Below, in pieces: positions 14,341 through 26,640 of a stretch of DNA of 64,000 nucleotides. Position 1 is the first letter of the stretch. Each line of letters opens with the position of its first letter. The DNA comes from Ariolimax columbianus (lineage: Eukaryota; Mollusca; Gastropoda; Stylommatophora; Arionidae), in contig JAVGWX010000004.1 in the NCBI GenBank assembly GCA_036924085.1, forward strand, positions 76,477,090 to 76,541,089, in the 5' to 3' direction. A program made the position numbers and the translations under genes. A model generated the notes under the pieces. It was not told the DNA's origin. It did not search any database and saw nothing but the letters and a program-made list of their open reading frames with translations.

Positions 14341-17300
14341 TCTTCATCTCTCCGTGTCACTTTCTTCATCTCTCCATGTTCCTTTCTTCATCTCCGTGTT
14401 CCTCTCTTCATCTCCGTGTTCCTTTCTTCATCTCTCCGTGTTCCTTTCTTCATCTCTCCGTGTTCCTTTCTTCATCTCTCCGTGTTTCTTTCTTCATCTC
14501 CGTGTTCCTTTCTTCATCTCTCCGTGTTCCTTTCTTCATCTCCATGTTCCTTTCTTCATCTCCGTGTCACTTTCTTGATCTCTCCGTGTCACTTTCTTCA
14601 TCTCCATGTTCCTTTCTTCATCTCCATGTTCCTATCTTCATCTCTCCGTGTCACTTTCTTCATCTCCGTGTCACTTTCTTCATCTCCATGTTCCTTTTTT
14701 CATCTCCATGTTCCTTTCTTCATCTCTCCGTGTCACTTTCTTTATCTCCATGTTCCTTTCTTCATCTCTCCGTGTCACTTTCTTCATCTCTCCGTGTTCC
14801 TTTCTTCATCTCTCCGTGTCACTTTCTTCATCTCCATGTTCCTTTCCTCATCTCTCCGTGTCACTTTCTTCATCTCCATGTTCCTTTCTTCATCTCTCCG
14901 TGTCACTTTCTTCATCTTCGTGTTCCTTTCTTCATCTCTCCGTGTCACTTTCTTCATCTCCGTGTTCCTTTCTTTATCTCTCCGTGTCACTTTCTTCATC
15001 TCCATGTTCCTTTCTTCATCTCTCCGTGTCACTTTCTTCATCTCCGTGTTCCTTTCTTCATCTCTCCGTGTTCCTTTCTTCATCTCTCCATGTTCCTTTC
15101 TTCATCTCTCCATGTTCCTTTCTTCATCTCTCCGTGTTCCTTTCTTCATCTCCGTGTTCCTTTCCTCATCTCTCCGTGTCACTTTCTTCATCTCTCCATG
15201 TTTCTTTCTTCATCTCCGTGTTCCTTACTTCATCTCCATGTTCCTTTCTTCATCTCTCCATGTTCCTTTCTTCATCTCCGTGTTCCTTTCTTCATCTCTC
15301 CGTGTTCCTTTCTTCATCTCCGTGTTCCTTTCTTCATCTCTCCGTGTCACTTTCTTCATCTCTCCGTGTTCCTTTCTTCATCTCTCCGTGTTCCTTACTT
15401 CATCTCCATGTTTCTTTCTTCATCTCCATGTTCTTTTCTTCATCTCCGTGTTCCTTTCTTCATCTCTCCGTGTTCCTTTCTTCATCTCCGTGTTCCTTTC
15501 TTCATCTCTCCGTGTCACTTTCTTCATCTCTCCGTGTTCCTTTCTTCATCTCTCCGTGTCACTTTCTTCATCTCCGTGTTCCTTTCTTCATCTCTCCGTG
15601 TCACTTTCTTCATCTCTCCGTGTTCCTTTCTTCATCTCTCCGTGTCACTTTCTTCATCTCTCCGTGTTCCTTTCTTCATCTCTCCGTGTCACTTTCTTCA
15701 TCTCCGTGTTCCTTTCTTCATCTCTCCGTGTCACTTTCTTTATCTCTCCGTGTTCCTTTCTTCATCTCTCCGTGTCACTTTCTTCATCTCCATGTTCCTT
15801 TCTTCATCTCCATGTTCCTTTCTTCATCTCTCTGTGTCACTTTCTTCATCTCCCTGTTCCTTTCTTCATCTCTCCGTGTCACTTTCTTCATCTCTATGTT
15901 CCTTTCTTTATCTCCGTGTCACTTTCTTCATCTCCATGTTCCTTTCTTCATCTCCGTATCACTTTCTTCATCTACATATTCCTTTCTTCATCTCCATGTT
16001 CCTTTCTTCATCTCTCCGTGTCACTTTCTTCATCTCCCTGTTCCTTTCTTCATCTCTCCGTGTCACTTTCTTCATCTCCATGTTCCTTTCTTCATCTCCG
16101 TGTCACTTTCTTCATCTCCATGTTCCTTTATTCATCTCCGTATCACTTTCTTCATCTCCATGTTCCTTTCTTCATCTCCATGTTCCTTTCTTCATCTCCG
16201 TGTTCCTTTCTTCATCTCTCCGTGTCACTTTCTTCATCTCTCCATGTTCCTTTCTTCATCTCCGTGTTCCTCTCTTCATCTCCGTGTTCCTTTCTTCATC
16301 TCTCCGTGTTCCTTTCTTCATCTCTCCGTGTTCCTTTCTTCATCTCTCCGTGTTTCTTTCTTCATCTCCGTGTTCCTTTCTTCATCTCTCCGTGTTCCTT
16401 TCTTCATCTCCATGTTCCTTTCTTCATCTCCGTGTCACTTTCTTGATCTCTCCGTGTCACTTTCTTCATCTCCATGTTCCTTTCTTCATCTCCATGTTCC
16501 TTTCTTCATCTCCGTGTTCCTTTCTTCATCTCCATGTTCCTTTCTTCATCTCCGTGTTCCTTTCTACATCTCCATGTTCCTTTTTTCATCTCCATGTTCC
16601 TTTCTTCATCTCCGTGTTCCTTTCTTCATCTCCGTGTCACTTTCTTCATCTCCGTGTTTCTTTCTTCATCTCTCCGTGTTCCTTTCTTCATCTCTCCATG
16701 TTCCTTTCTTCATCTCCATGTTCCTTTCTACATCTCCATGTTCCTTTTTTCATCTCCGTGTTCCTTTCTTCATCTCCGTGTTCCTTTCTTCATCTCCGTG
16801 TCACTTTCTTCATCTCCATGTTCCTTTCTTCATCTCCATGTTGCTTTCTTCATCTCTCCGTGTGACTTTCTTCATCTCTCCGTGTTCCTTTCTTCATCTC
16901 CATGTTCCTTTCTTCATCTCTCCGTGTTCCTTTCTTCATCTCTCCGTGTTCCTTTCTTCATCTCTCTGTGTTCCTTTCTTCATCTCTCCGTGTTCCTTTC
17001 TTCATATCTACGTGTTCCTTTCTTCATATCTACGTGTTCCTTTCTTCATCTCTCCGTGTTCCTTTCTTCATATCTACGTGTTCCTTTCTTCATATCTACG
17101 TGTTCCTTTCTTCATCTCCGTATCACTTTCTTCATCTACATATTCCTTTCTTCATCTCCATGTTCCTTTCTTCATCTCTCCGTGTCACTTTCTTCATCTC
17201 CCTGTTCCTTTCTTCATCTCTCCGTGTCACTTTCTTCATCTCCATGTTCCTTTCTTCATCTCCGTGTCACTTTCTTCATCTCCATGTTCCTTTATTCATC

Positions 17301-20141
17301 TCCGTATCACTTTCTTCATCTCCATGTTCCTTTCTTCATCTCCATGTTCCTTTCTTCATCTCCGTGTTCCTTTCTTCATCTCTCCGTGTCACTTTCTTCA
17401 TCTCTCCATGTTCCTTTCTTCATCTCCGTGTTCCTCTCTTCATCTCCGTGTTCCTTTCTTCATCTCTCCGTGTTCCTTTCTTCATCTCTCCGTGTTCCTT
17501 TCTTCATCTCTCCGTGTTTCTTTCTTCATCTCCGTGTTCCTTTCTTCATCTCTCCGTGTTCCTTTCTTCATCTCCATGTTCCTTTCTTCATCTCCGTGTC
17601 ACTTTCTTGATCTCTCCGTGTCACTTTCTTCATCTCCATGTTCCTTTCTTCATCTCCATGTTCCTATCTTCATCTCTCCGTGTCACTTTCTTCATCTCCG
17701 TGTCACTTTCTTCATCTCCATGTTCCTTTTTTCATCTCCATGTTCCTTTCTTCATCTCTCCGTGTCACTTTCTTTATCTCCATGTTCCTTTCTTCATCTC
17801 TCCGTGTCACTTTCTTCATCTCTCCGTGTTCCTTTCTTCATCTCTCCGTGTCACTTTCTTCATCTCCATGTTCCTTTCCTCATCTCTCCGTGTCACTTTC
17901 TTCATCTCCATGTTCCTTTCTTCATCTCTCCGTGTCACTTTCTTCATCTTCGTGTTCCTTTCTTCATCTCTCCGTGTCACTTTCTTCATCTCCGTGTTCC
18001 TTTCTTTATCTCTCCGTGTCACTTTCTTCATCTCCATGTTCCTTTCTTCATCTCTCCGTGTCACTTTCTTCATCTCCGTGTTCCTTTCTTCATCTCTCCG
18101 TGTTCCTTTCTTCATCTCTCCATGTTCCTTTCTTCATCTCTCCATGTTCCTTTCTTCATCTCTCCGTGTTCCTTTCTTCATCTCCGTGTTCCTTTCCTCA
18201 TCTCTCCGTGTCACTTTCTTCATCTCTCCATGTTTCTTTCTTCATCTCCGTGTTCCTTACTTCATCTCCATGTTCCTTTCTTCATCTCTCCATGTTCCTT
18301 TCTTCATCTCCGTGTTCCTTTCTTCATCTCTCCGTGTTCCTTTCTTCATCTCCGTGTTCCTTTCTTCATCTCTCCGTGTCACTTTCTTCATCTCTCCGTG
18401 TTCCTTTCTTCATCTCTCCGTGTTCCTTACTTCATCTCCATGTTTCTTTCTTCATCTCCATGTTCTTTTCTTCATCTCCGTGTTCCTTTCTTCATCTCTC
18501 CGTGTTCCTTTCTTCATCTCCGTGTTCCTTTCTTCATCTCTCCGTGTCACTTTCTTCATCTCTCCGTGTTCCTTTCTTCATCTCTCCGTGTCACTTTCTT
18601 CATCTCCGTGTTCCTTTCTTCATCTCTCCGTGTCACTTTCTTCATCTCTCCGTGTTCCTTTCTTCATCTCTCCGTGTCACTTTCTTCATCTCTCCGTGTT
18701 CCTTTCTTCATCTCTCCGTGTCACTTTCTTCATCTCCGTGTTCCTTTCTTCATCTCTCCGTGTCACTTTCTTTATCTCTCCGTGTTCCTTTCTTCATCTC
18801 TCCGTGTCACTTTCTTCATCTCCATGTTCCTTTCTTCATCTCCATGTTCCTTTCTTCATCTCTCTGTGTCACTTTCTTCATCTCCCTGTTCCTTTCTTCA
18901 TCTCTCCGTGTCACTTTCTTCATCTCTATGTTCCTTTCTTTATCTCCGTGTCACTTTCTTCATCTCCATGTTCCTTTCTTCATCTCCGTATCACTTTCTT
19001 CATCTACATATTCCTTTCTTCATCTCCATGTTCCTTTCTTCATCTCTCCGTGTCACTTTCTTCATCTCCCTGTTCCTTTCTTCATCTCTCCGTGTCACTT
19101 TCTTCATCTCCATGTTCCTTTCTTCATCTCCGTGTCACTTTCTTCATCTCCATGTTCCTTTATTCATCTCCGTATCACTTTCTTCATCTCCATGTTCCTT
19201 TCTTCATCTCCATGTTCCTTTCTTCATCTCCGTGTTCCTTTCTTCATCTCTCCGTGTCACTTTCTTCATCTCTCCATGTTCCTTTCTTCATCTCCGTGTT
19301 CCTCTCTTCATCTCCGTGTTCCTTTCTTCATCTCTCTGTGTTCCTTTCTTCATCTCTCCGTGTTCCTTTCTTCATCTCTCCGTGTTTCTTTCTTCATCTC
19401 CGTGTTCCTCTCTTCATCTCTCCGTGTTCCTTTCTTCATCTCCATGTTCCTTTCTTCATCTCCGTGTCACTTTCTTGATCTCTCCGTGTCACTTTCTTCA
19501 TCTCCATGTTCCTTTCTTCATCTCCATGTTCCTTTCTTCATCTCCGTGTTCCTTTCTTCATCTCCATGTTCCTTTCTTCATCTCCGTGTTCCTTTCTACA
19601 TCTCCATGTTCCTTTTTTCATCTCCATGTTCCTTTCTTCATCTCCGTGTTCCTTTCTTCATCTCCGTGTCACTTTCTTCATCTCCGTGTTCCTTTCTTCA
19701 TCTCTCCGTGTTCCTTTCTTCATCTCTCCATGTTCCTTTCTTCATCTCCATGTTCCTTTCTACATCTCCATGTTCCTTTTTTCATCTCTGTGTTCCTTTC
19801 TTCATCTCCGTGTTCCTTTCTTCATCTCCGTGTCACTTTCTTCATCTCCATGTTCCTTTCTTCATCTCCATGTTGCTTTCTTCATCTCTCCGTGTGACTT
19901 TCTTCATCTCTCCGTGTTCCTTTCTTCATCTCCATGTTCCTTTCTTCATCTCTCCGTGTTCCTTTCTTCATCTCTCCGTGTTCCTTTCTTCATCTCTCTG
20001 TGTTCCTTTCTTCATCTCTCCGTGTTCCTTTCTTCATATCTACGTGTTCCTTTCTTCATATCTACGTGTTCCTTTCTTCATCTCTCCGTGTTCCTTTCTT
20101 CATATCTACGTGTTCCTTTCTTCATATCTACGTGTTCCTTT
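14078..20141 (+). repeat. 3032-bp tandem higher-order repeat (two units)
   Basis: Unit one is about 14078-17109 and unit two about 17110-20141. The CTACATATTCC marker near 14105 matches 17137 and the CTTGATCTC markers ending 14578 and 16446 match 17610 and 19478, all at a 3032-bp offset. Each unit is a 1868-bp plus an 1164-bp sub-block. Substitutions between units are few, for example CTCTGTG near 19335 against CTCCGTG near 16303. The second unit runs into the degenerate end of the satellite. Confidence 0.82.
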
Positions 20142-20394
20142 CTTCATCTCTCCGTGTTCCTTTCTTCATTTCTCTGTGTTCCTTTCTTCATCTCTCCGTG
20201 TTCCTTTCTTCATATCTACGTGTTCCTATCTTCATATCTACGTGTTCCTTTCTTCATCTCTCCGTGTTCCTTTCTTCATATCTACGTGTTCCTTTCTTCA
20301 TCTCTCCGTGTTCCTTTCTTTATATCTCCGTGTTCCTTTCTTCATATCTCCGTGTTCCTTTCTTCATCTACATGTTTCTGTTCTTCATCTCCTT

Positions 20395-21450
20395 CTTTAT
20401 CTCCTTCTTCATTTTCCTTTTTTCATCTTCTTTTTCTTCTTCTTCTTCTTCTTCTTCGTCTACTTCTTCGATCACCACAACCACCACCTTCCTCCTATTC
20501 TTCTTGTTATTCTTCTTGTTTTGTTTGTATGTCGTGTTCTTTTGTCATTCTTTTTGTTCTTTATCTTCCACTTGCTTTTTCACTTTTTCTTCTCCTTGTC
20601 CCACTTGTTCTTTATCTGATTTGCATTTTCATTTTCCCCTCTTCTTCTAATGCTTCGTCTTTATCTTCTTGTTTTCTTCTTATTCTTGTTCTCTTCTTCT
20701 TCTTCTTCCTCTTCTTCATATTTTTCTTTTGCTTCTTCTTTATATTATTTCTCATTTTCTTCTTCCTCTACTTTATCTTCGTTGCCGTCATCCTCGTTGT
20801 TCTCGTCGCCCTCATTGTACTGGTGACTTGGTTTTATTTTCGTCTTCGCTTTCGTCGTTGTCCACCTGTCAAGTGATGACGCTGTAATAGTTTTTCACCG
20901 TTCTTCTTCTTTTAATCTTGTTCTCCTTTGTTTTCGCTCATCCATGTCTTTTCTTTTCTCTTCTCATTCTTTTCCCCTTACTGTTCATTTAAGTTTTCTT
21001 CTTATTGTTTTCCTCTTTCTTATTCTCTCAATTTTTCTTCTCCGTATTTTCCTTCATTCTTTTTTGTACTGTTTCTTCTTTTTCCGTTTCTTGTTCTTCT
21101 GCCTTATCGCAATCTTCTTCTTCTTCTTTTCTTCTTCTTCTTCTTCTTCTTTTTCTTCTGCTTCTTCTTCTTCTTCTTCTTTATCTTCTTCTTCTTCCTC
21201 TTCTCTTCTTCTTCTGCTTCTTCGTTATCTTTCTTCTTTTCTTCTTCGTCTTCTTCTTTTTCTTCTGCTTCTTCTTCTTCTTCTTCTTCTTCTTTATCTT
21301 CTTCTTCTTCCTCTTCTCTTCTTCTTCTGCTTCTTCGTTATCCTTCTTCTTTTCTTCTTCGTCTTCTTTATCTTCTATTTCTTCTTTTTCCTTTTCTTCT
21401 TCTTCTTTTCTTCTTCTTCTTTACTTCTTCTTCTTTACTTCTTCTATCTC
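20395..21450 (+). repeat. TTC-rich degenerate microsatellite
   Basis: Directly follows the satellite and keeps its pyrimidine strand bias. Runs of TTC/CTT trinucleotides are mixed with short unique stretches. A segment of about 105 bp around 21157-21262 is repeated directly after it. The open frames give poly-Ser/Phe/Leu peptides with no domain. There is no support for a gene. Confidence 0.85.
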
Positions 21451-22300
21451 GGTGAGGTTCACGAAGGAGACTGCACATTTCGGGTCTTCGACAGCTAGGT
21501 TCCACGCAAACACAGTTAGTGTTTGCGTGGGTACTCTACAATCGCACATGGCGGTGTCTCTGAGACCCATTTTGTGGAGGTAGGTCTTGAGTCTGCAATG
21601 TCCCGTTCTGAGTCTGAAAGCTTTTATCTGCTCATCTCTGCTAAATTTATCTATGCTGTCTTTTTCTGGTTTGTAATTTGTGCTGACCTCTCCATTCTTT
21701 TCTCAAGGATCGTTTGATGAGTATCCTTTCTTCTCTATAGCCAATGTGAATGGCGAGGCTGTATGCCGCCACTTCCGGATTTTACGAGCTTATCTGCTTT
21801 CTCGTTTCCAAGGATCCCACTGTGGGCCAGAATCCACTGTGGGACTAAATCTGTTTTTTTTTGGGGGGGACAACAATCCGTTGTTGTATTTTATTTCATG
21901 TAAGAGTCTATTTTCATTGGAGTTCGCTCATGGAGTCTGATAGAATGACCGTTTTCCTTGTGGTTGTGTTTTGGCTGATAAGAATCCTCATTGCTGCATG
22001 ACCAGCTGTTACTTCAGCGCTGAAGTTGATACAGGTCTCTCATCTGGCATGGATTGATTTTCTATGTCGGCATTAGAGTGTGTGATATAAAATCCACCTC
22101 CTCAAATGTTTTCGCCATTCGTGGTCGATCAATCTGTGTACACATGTGTCCAGGGGTTGCTAGGATACTGTCTCTTGAGCTGTCTCTTGCAAAACATGGA
22201 TTTTTTGTTCTGTTGCTGACTGCTCACATTTCTTCGTAGAACCTCCAAGATTATTTTGAGCCGATCCTGGCTCCGTATCAATGGTTCGGGAATAAGTGCA
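21450..22300 (-). mobile_element. LINE fragment, RNase H and C-terminal zinc-knuckle region (decayed)
   Basis: Read on the minus strand across several broken frames, this encodes a typical C-terminal end of an RNase H-bearing non-LTR retrotransposon. Near 22030-21905 is an RNase H-like stretch (NFSAEVTAGHAAMRIL, then VILSDSMSEL), containing the conserved Glu and the DS motif. Near 21640-21510 is FRLRTGHCRLKTYL followed by MGLRDTAMCDC, the conserved tail after RNase H. Several frameshifts and stops make it inactive. It sits between two pyrimidine-rich blocks, and its 5' parts (endonuclease, reverse transcriptase core) are absent. The LINE assignment is by remembered family motifs; the clade is not resolved. 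Confidence 0.75.
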
Positions 22301-22319
22301 TCGCACTTTTATAATTGGT

Positions 22320-22630
22320 TTTTTCTAATTTTGTCTACCATATTTTCATCTAATTTTTCTTCTCATTTTTCTTCGCCTCATTCTTTATCTCATTTTTCAT
22401 CTAGTTTTTCTTCTACCAATTCTTCTTCTCCCCATTCGTCTTCTCATTTATTTCCTCCCAATTGTTCTTCTTCTTCTCATTATTTTTCTCCTTATTTTAC
22501 TTCTCCCTATTTTTCTTCTTCTCATGTTTGTCTCCTTATTTTTCTTTTTCTTATTCAACTCATTCATTTCTCCTTATTCCTCTTCCCATTTATCGTTTTT
22601 TTCCACACCTTTCCTCTACTAATTTAGTCG
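22320..22630 (+). repeat. T/C-rich low-complexity tract
   Basis: Strongly pyrimidine-biased run of TTTTTCTTCTCATT-like words resuming on the far side of the LINE fragment. The open frame here is compositional. Confidence 0.7.
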
Positions 22631-23689
22631 TGTTCTCCCCCTCCTTCTGGTGTAGATTTCCCAGAGTATGGCCGAGCAGATTGGAATGTCGGTCTTCTAG
22701 ACATGAGAATGTGTGTTCAAAACGTCAGTAAAGCAGAGCGTTATTTTGTGTGTGTGGAACGTAAAATAAATCTTTACCCGCAGTGTAAACTTACTGCCGC
22801 GTAAGCGGCCTTTATTTCTAATATTCCTATTTGCTTGTTCTTTTAAAATTAATCGAAGAAGTGTTACTTTTATAATCACAACCTGATTTTCACTCTTCAT
22901 TTCGCGAATAATATGTGCAACATATTTTTTCAAACCCAAATGACTAATCCAAACTAAAAAGGTTTCTAGTCTGTGTAGGAATGTGTTGAAGAGTCTTCTA
23001 CCATAGACAAGCCAGACTGCGTCGTTTGTCGCCTCGTGTGGTGTGTGGAAGTGTATGTTATTATCCCAATCACGAAAACTACTTCGACAGGAAGTCGTGA
23101 CTAAACATCTAGCACAAATGGAAAGGATATTAAATAAGTGACATTTTTGCTTTTATTTAGTTAAAACAACGAAATCAAATTTCGCAAGATTTGAAACAGA
23201 AAACACGGAGAGATTCAGAATGATCAAAATATGCACCCAGAAACACATGAAATATGTAAGGGTAACGTCAAACTAACACTTTATCTCCAACATCCTCGTC
23301 TGCTGTCGGACGCCCTTTCATCATCATCATCAGCCCTATAACCTAGAAGGTCGTTGAGGCACCGTTATTGCAGTTTGTAGTACCAGCTCCCGCAATACAG
23401 CAGTGGTGTGTCTTGGGCCGCTACACGCCCAAAGGAAGAGTCCATCTCTCTCCAGGTGACAGTTCATTATAATTGTGTCTAAATTTCATACAACAACGCT
23501 GACACTGTCTTCAGCTAGGGCGAAGGGTGCCAATCTCGTGAAGTTCAGCCGCGTGAACTAGACCGTGAAATATGACACATGTTTAAGCATAGTGTTATTC
23601 ATGTAGCCAATGTCCATTCCAGGACAGTGGGACGGAATAAAATACACAGAACGAACGAATTAATCAGTCGAAATGGAAAATAACAACAC
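22631..23689. other. No gene recognised
   Basis: AT-rich sequence with only short ORFs and no recognisable domain, exon pair or tandem repeat. A short CATCATCAT run lies near 23322. Confidence 0.6.
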
Positions 23690-23815
23690 GTTTCCGTGAA
23701 CCCTTTGTGGAAGTACGGTGTGGGTATTGGCCAGCATATTTTACCTGACCTTGACTAATAAGTCTGATCAGAATGTTTTGTCTGTCCGCGTGTTTAATCT
23801 TCTCTCCCAATCAAG
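23690..23815 (+). mobile_element. Family C element, 3' part with two 37/38-bp tail units
   Basis: Contains GGCCAGCATATTTTACCTGACC, then TTGACTAATAAGTCT, then a second unit starting GATCAGAATGTTTTGTCTG, and ends AATCTTCTCTCCC. This is the same tail and terminus as the longer family C copies at 47632-48497 and 53571-54066. The 5' body is mostly missing or diverged. Confidence 0.55.
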
Positions 23816-24237
23816 GTCACTAAATGGTATGTTTATATGTTCACATTAATATCACTATTAGCATGCGGTCTATAGGTCCACAGTTGAAAATGGGTTACAC
23901 ACTGTACGAAAGACCACTCTTGAGCTTACATGTTAATCTGCTCTTAGTTATTGTAAAATTATCGTCATTACCGTGCATGATAACAATCTTAAAATCTGTT
24001 AAACTACCAATGTTTACATTCATCTCCCAGGGCCATGCTACTGTCGTGACGTCACACTAATGCGTTCGTCTATGACGTTTTGAACATCAAACAATTTACG
24101 TATTCAGCAACTCTTCAGAGCACAGCTCCAGGATACCTTCTGATATGCTACATCGGCTTACTTGAATCATCGTTCAAGAATTAAACTTTAAATTCCAGCA
24201 GTACTTCTATGGAATTTTCGTGAGCGCCTCTCATAGA

Positions 24238-24765
24238 TCTAAACTTCACGTCTGTCACTACAACTAAATCCAGAAATCTAAGACATAGTTTCTAATCAGT
24301 CTAAACTTCATGTCTGCCAATAAAACTTAACTCTAGAAATCTAAATAATAGCTTTTCCTCAGTCTAAACGTCATGTCTGCCACTAAAACTAACTCTAGAA
24401 GTCTAAATAATAGTTTCTCATCAGTCTAAACTCCACGACTGACACAAACCTAACTTGAGGAACCTTAAATATTGTCTCTCAATGGTCTAAACTTCACGTG
24501 TCCCACAAAACAAACTTCAGAAACCTTAAACATCTTTTCTCACTGGTCCAAACTTCACGTCTGCTACCAAACTAATTTCACAATCCTTAAAGATTATCTG
24601 TCATCGGTCTAAACTTCACATCTCCCACAAAACTAACTCCAGAAACCTTAATAAACTTAACATCTCCCACAAAACTAACTTCAGAAACCTTAATAAACTT
24701 CACATCTCCCACAAAACTAACTCCAGAAAAGTTAAATATCTTCTCCCATCGGTAAAAACTAGATT
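24238..24765 (+). repeat. About 61-bp minisatellite
   Basis: About nine to ten degenerate units, each with CTAAACTTCACGTCTGCCAC, an ACTAACTCCAGAAA segment and a TCTCATCGG segment. The last units are shortened to about 45 bp. Not coding. Confidence 0.85.
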
Positions 24766-25129
24766 TTCATCCGGACTAACGTTGAAAGACGCCCTCCTAT
24801 CCATCACGTTTTAGCTCATGACTTTACTTCCTAAGGTATTTTACAGGACTACACTTTAAAAATATAACCCTATCCATCGTTTCATACAGGAGAAATTTCT
24901 GGTCCTAGATATACATTTTAGGAGGTCAGTTATATCGCGGACTGATTTTCAGGTCCGCCTCAGATCTTGTGTACATTGCGTCTCACTTGGATTGAAATTA
25001 AGGTCCTAGTCAGTCATCTTATGATGTTGGGTTTCTTTAAAAACTAATCATCAAGCCTTAACCAGTCATATAATTGTGCCTGTCACAGCACTAGGCTTCA
25101 GGTTATACCCAGACATTTAAGGTTGTTAT

Positions 25130-26640
25130 GCATCTCACGAACACTACACTAACTCTTAGCCAGACAACTCATGAAATTGTAACTCTCACCAAACTTGACT
25201 TTAGGTCCCAGCCAGACAACTCAGGAAACTGTGACTCTAACCAAACTTGACTTCAAGACTTAGCTAGATAACTCAGGAGATTGTGACTCTCACCAAACTT
25301 GACTTCAGGTCTTAGCCACACAACACAGGAGATTGTGATTGTCACCAAACTTGACTTCAGGTCCTAGCCAGACAACTCAGGAGATTGTAACTCTCACCAA
25401 ACTTGACTTCAGGTCCTAGCCAGACAACTCAGAAGATTGTGACTCTCACCAAACTTGGTTTCAGGTCCTAGCCAGACAACTCAGCAGATTGTGACTCTCA
25501 CCAAACTTGGTTTCAGGTCCTAAACAGTCAACTCAGGAGATTGTGACTCTCGCCAAACTTGGTTTTAGGTCCTAGTCAGTCAACTCAGGAGATTGTGACT
25601 CTCGCCAAACTTGGTTTCAGGTCCTAGCCAGACAACTTAGGAGATTGTAACTCTTACCAAACTTAACTTTAGGTCCCAGCCAGACAACTCAGGAGATTGT
25701 GACTCTCACCAAACTTGACTTCAGGTCTTAGCCAGACAACTCAGGAGATTGTGACTCTCACTAAACTTGACTTCAGGTCCTAGCCAGACATCTTAGGAGA
25801 TTGTAACTCTCACCAAACTTGACTTCAGGTCCTAGCCAGACAACTTAGGAGATTGTAACTCTTACCAAACTTGACTTTAGGTTCCAGCCAGACAACTCAG
25901 GAGATTGTGACTCTCACTAAACTTGACTTCAGGTCCTAGCCAGACATCTTAGGAGATTGTAACTCTCACCAAACTTGACTTCAGGTCCTAGCCAGACAAC
26001 TTAGGAGATTGTAACTCTTACCAAACTTGACTTTAGGTTCCAGCCAGACAACTCAGGAGATTGTGACTCTCACCAAACTTGACTTCAGGTCTTAGCCAGA
26101 CAACTCAGGAGATTGTGACTCTCACCAAACTTGACTTCAGGTCCTAGCCAGACAACTTAGGAGATTGTAACTCTCACCAAACTTGACTTCAGGTCCTAGC
26201 TAGTCAACTCAGAAGATTGTGCTTTTCACATCATACTTCAGGTTCTAGTCAGACATAACAGGATAGTGTATCTCTCACACTAGACCATGTCCTACCCAGA
26301 CATTCAAGGAGATTATGACTCTCACAACACTAGACCAATTCATAGCCAGAGTCCTCATGATATTGTGCATCTCCAAGGAGTAGACTTCAGGTCTTAGACA
26401 GACACCTGATGAGATTGTGCCTCTTCCAGCAATAGACCAGGTCCTAGTCAGACAATCCCAGGAGATTGTCTTCTCTCCCAACAGTAGACTTCAGGTCCCA
26501 GCCATACATCTTATGAGAGTGTGTCTCTCTCAGCAATAGACCAGGTCCTTTCCTGACCTTAGGAGATTGTGTCTCTACCAGAAGTATACTTCAGGTCCTA
26601 GACAGACATCTCAGGAGAGTATCACTCCCATCACTAATCA
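25130..26640 (+). repeat. 52-bp minisatellite, about 29 units
   Basis: Units contain CTAGCCAGACAACTCAGGAG, ATTGTGACTCTCACC and AAACTTGACTTCAGGTC. The centre (25200-26200) is well conserved and both flanks decay, with degenerate units traceable left towards 24960. No open frame spans it. Confidence 0.9.

Larger units (their letters stand above)
1..20405 (+). repeat. 20.4-kb satellite of alternating 20/22-bp pyrimidine-rich monomers
   Basis: Continuous tandem array that enters from the left edge and decays into TTC-rich sequence after about 20395. The short monomer is TTTCTTCATCTCCATGTTCC (20 bp) or the same with CGTG for CATG. The long monomer adds an extra TC before CGTG and ends in TTCC or TCAC (22 bp). 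At about 21 bp each, 20.4 kb holds roughly 970 monomers. Rarer variants act as markers: TTTCGTCATC, TTTCTTTATC, TTTCCTCATC, CTACATATTCC, TTCATATCTCC. No monomer or junction has a + strand stop codon, so all three + frames stay open for kilobases; they close only at rare mutated monomers such as CTTAATCTC near 1577 and CTTGATCTC near 3773. Translations are short hydrophobic permutations of one peptide, with no domain. Not a gene. Confidence 0.97.

Noticed and set aside
36..16865. A 5609-codon + ORF and other very long + ORFs in the satellite
   Set aside because: The monomer lacks stops in all + frames; the translation is a permutation of a few short hydrophobic words, with no domain, no codon bias and equal openness in other frames.
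20669..21583. Ser/Phe/Leu-rich ORFs in the TTC tract
   Set aside because: Compositional artefacts of trinucleotide repeats, open in several frames.
25130..26640. CRISPR-like direct repeats (this and other minisatellites)
   Set aside because: Units are contiguous with no unique spacers, there are no cas genes, and the setting is eukaryotic.
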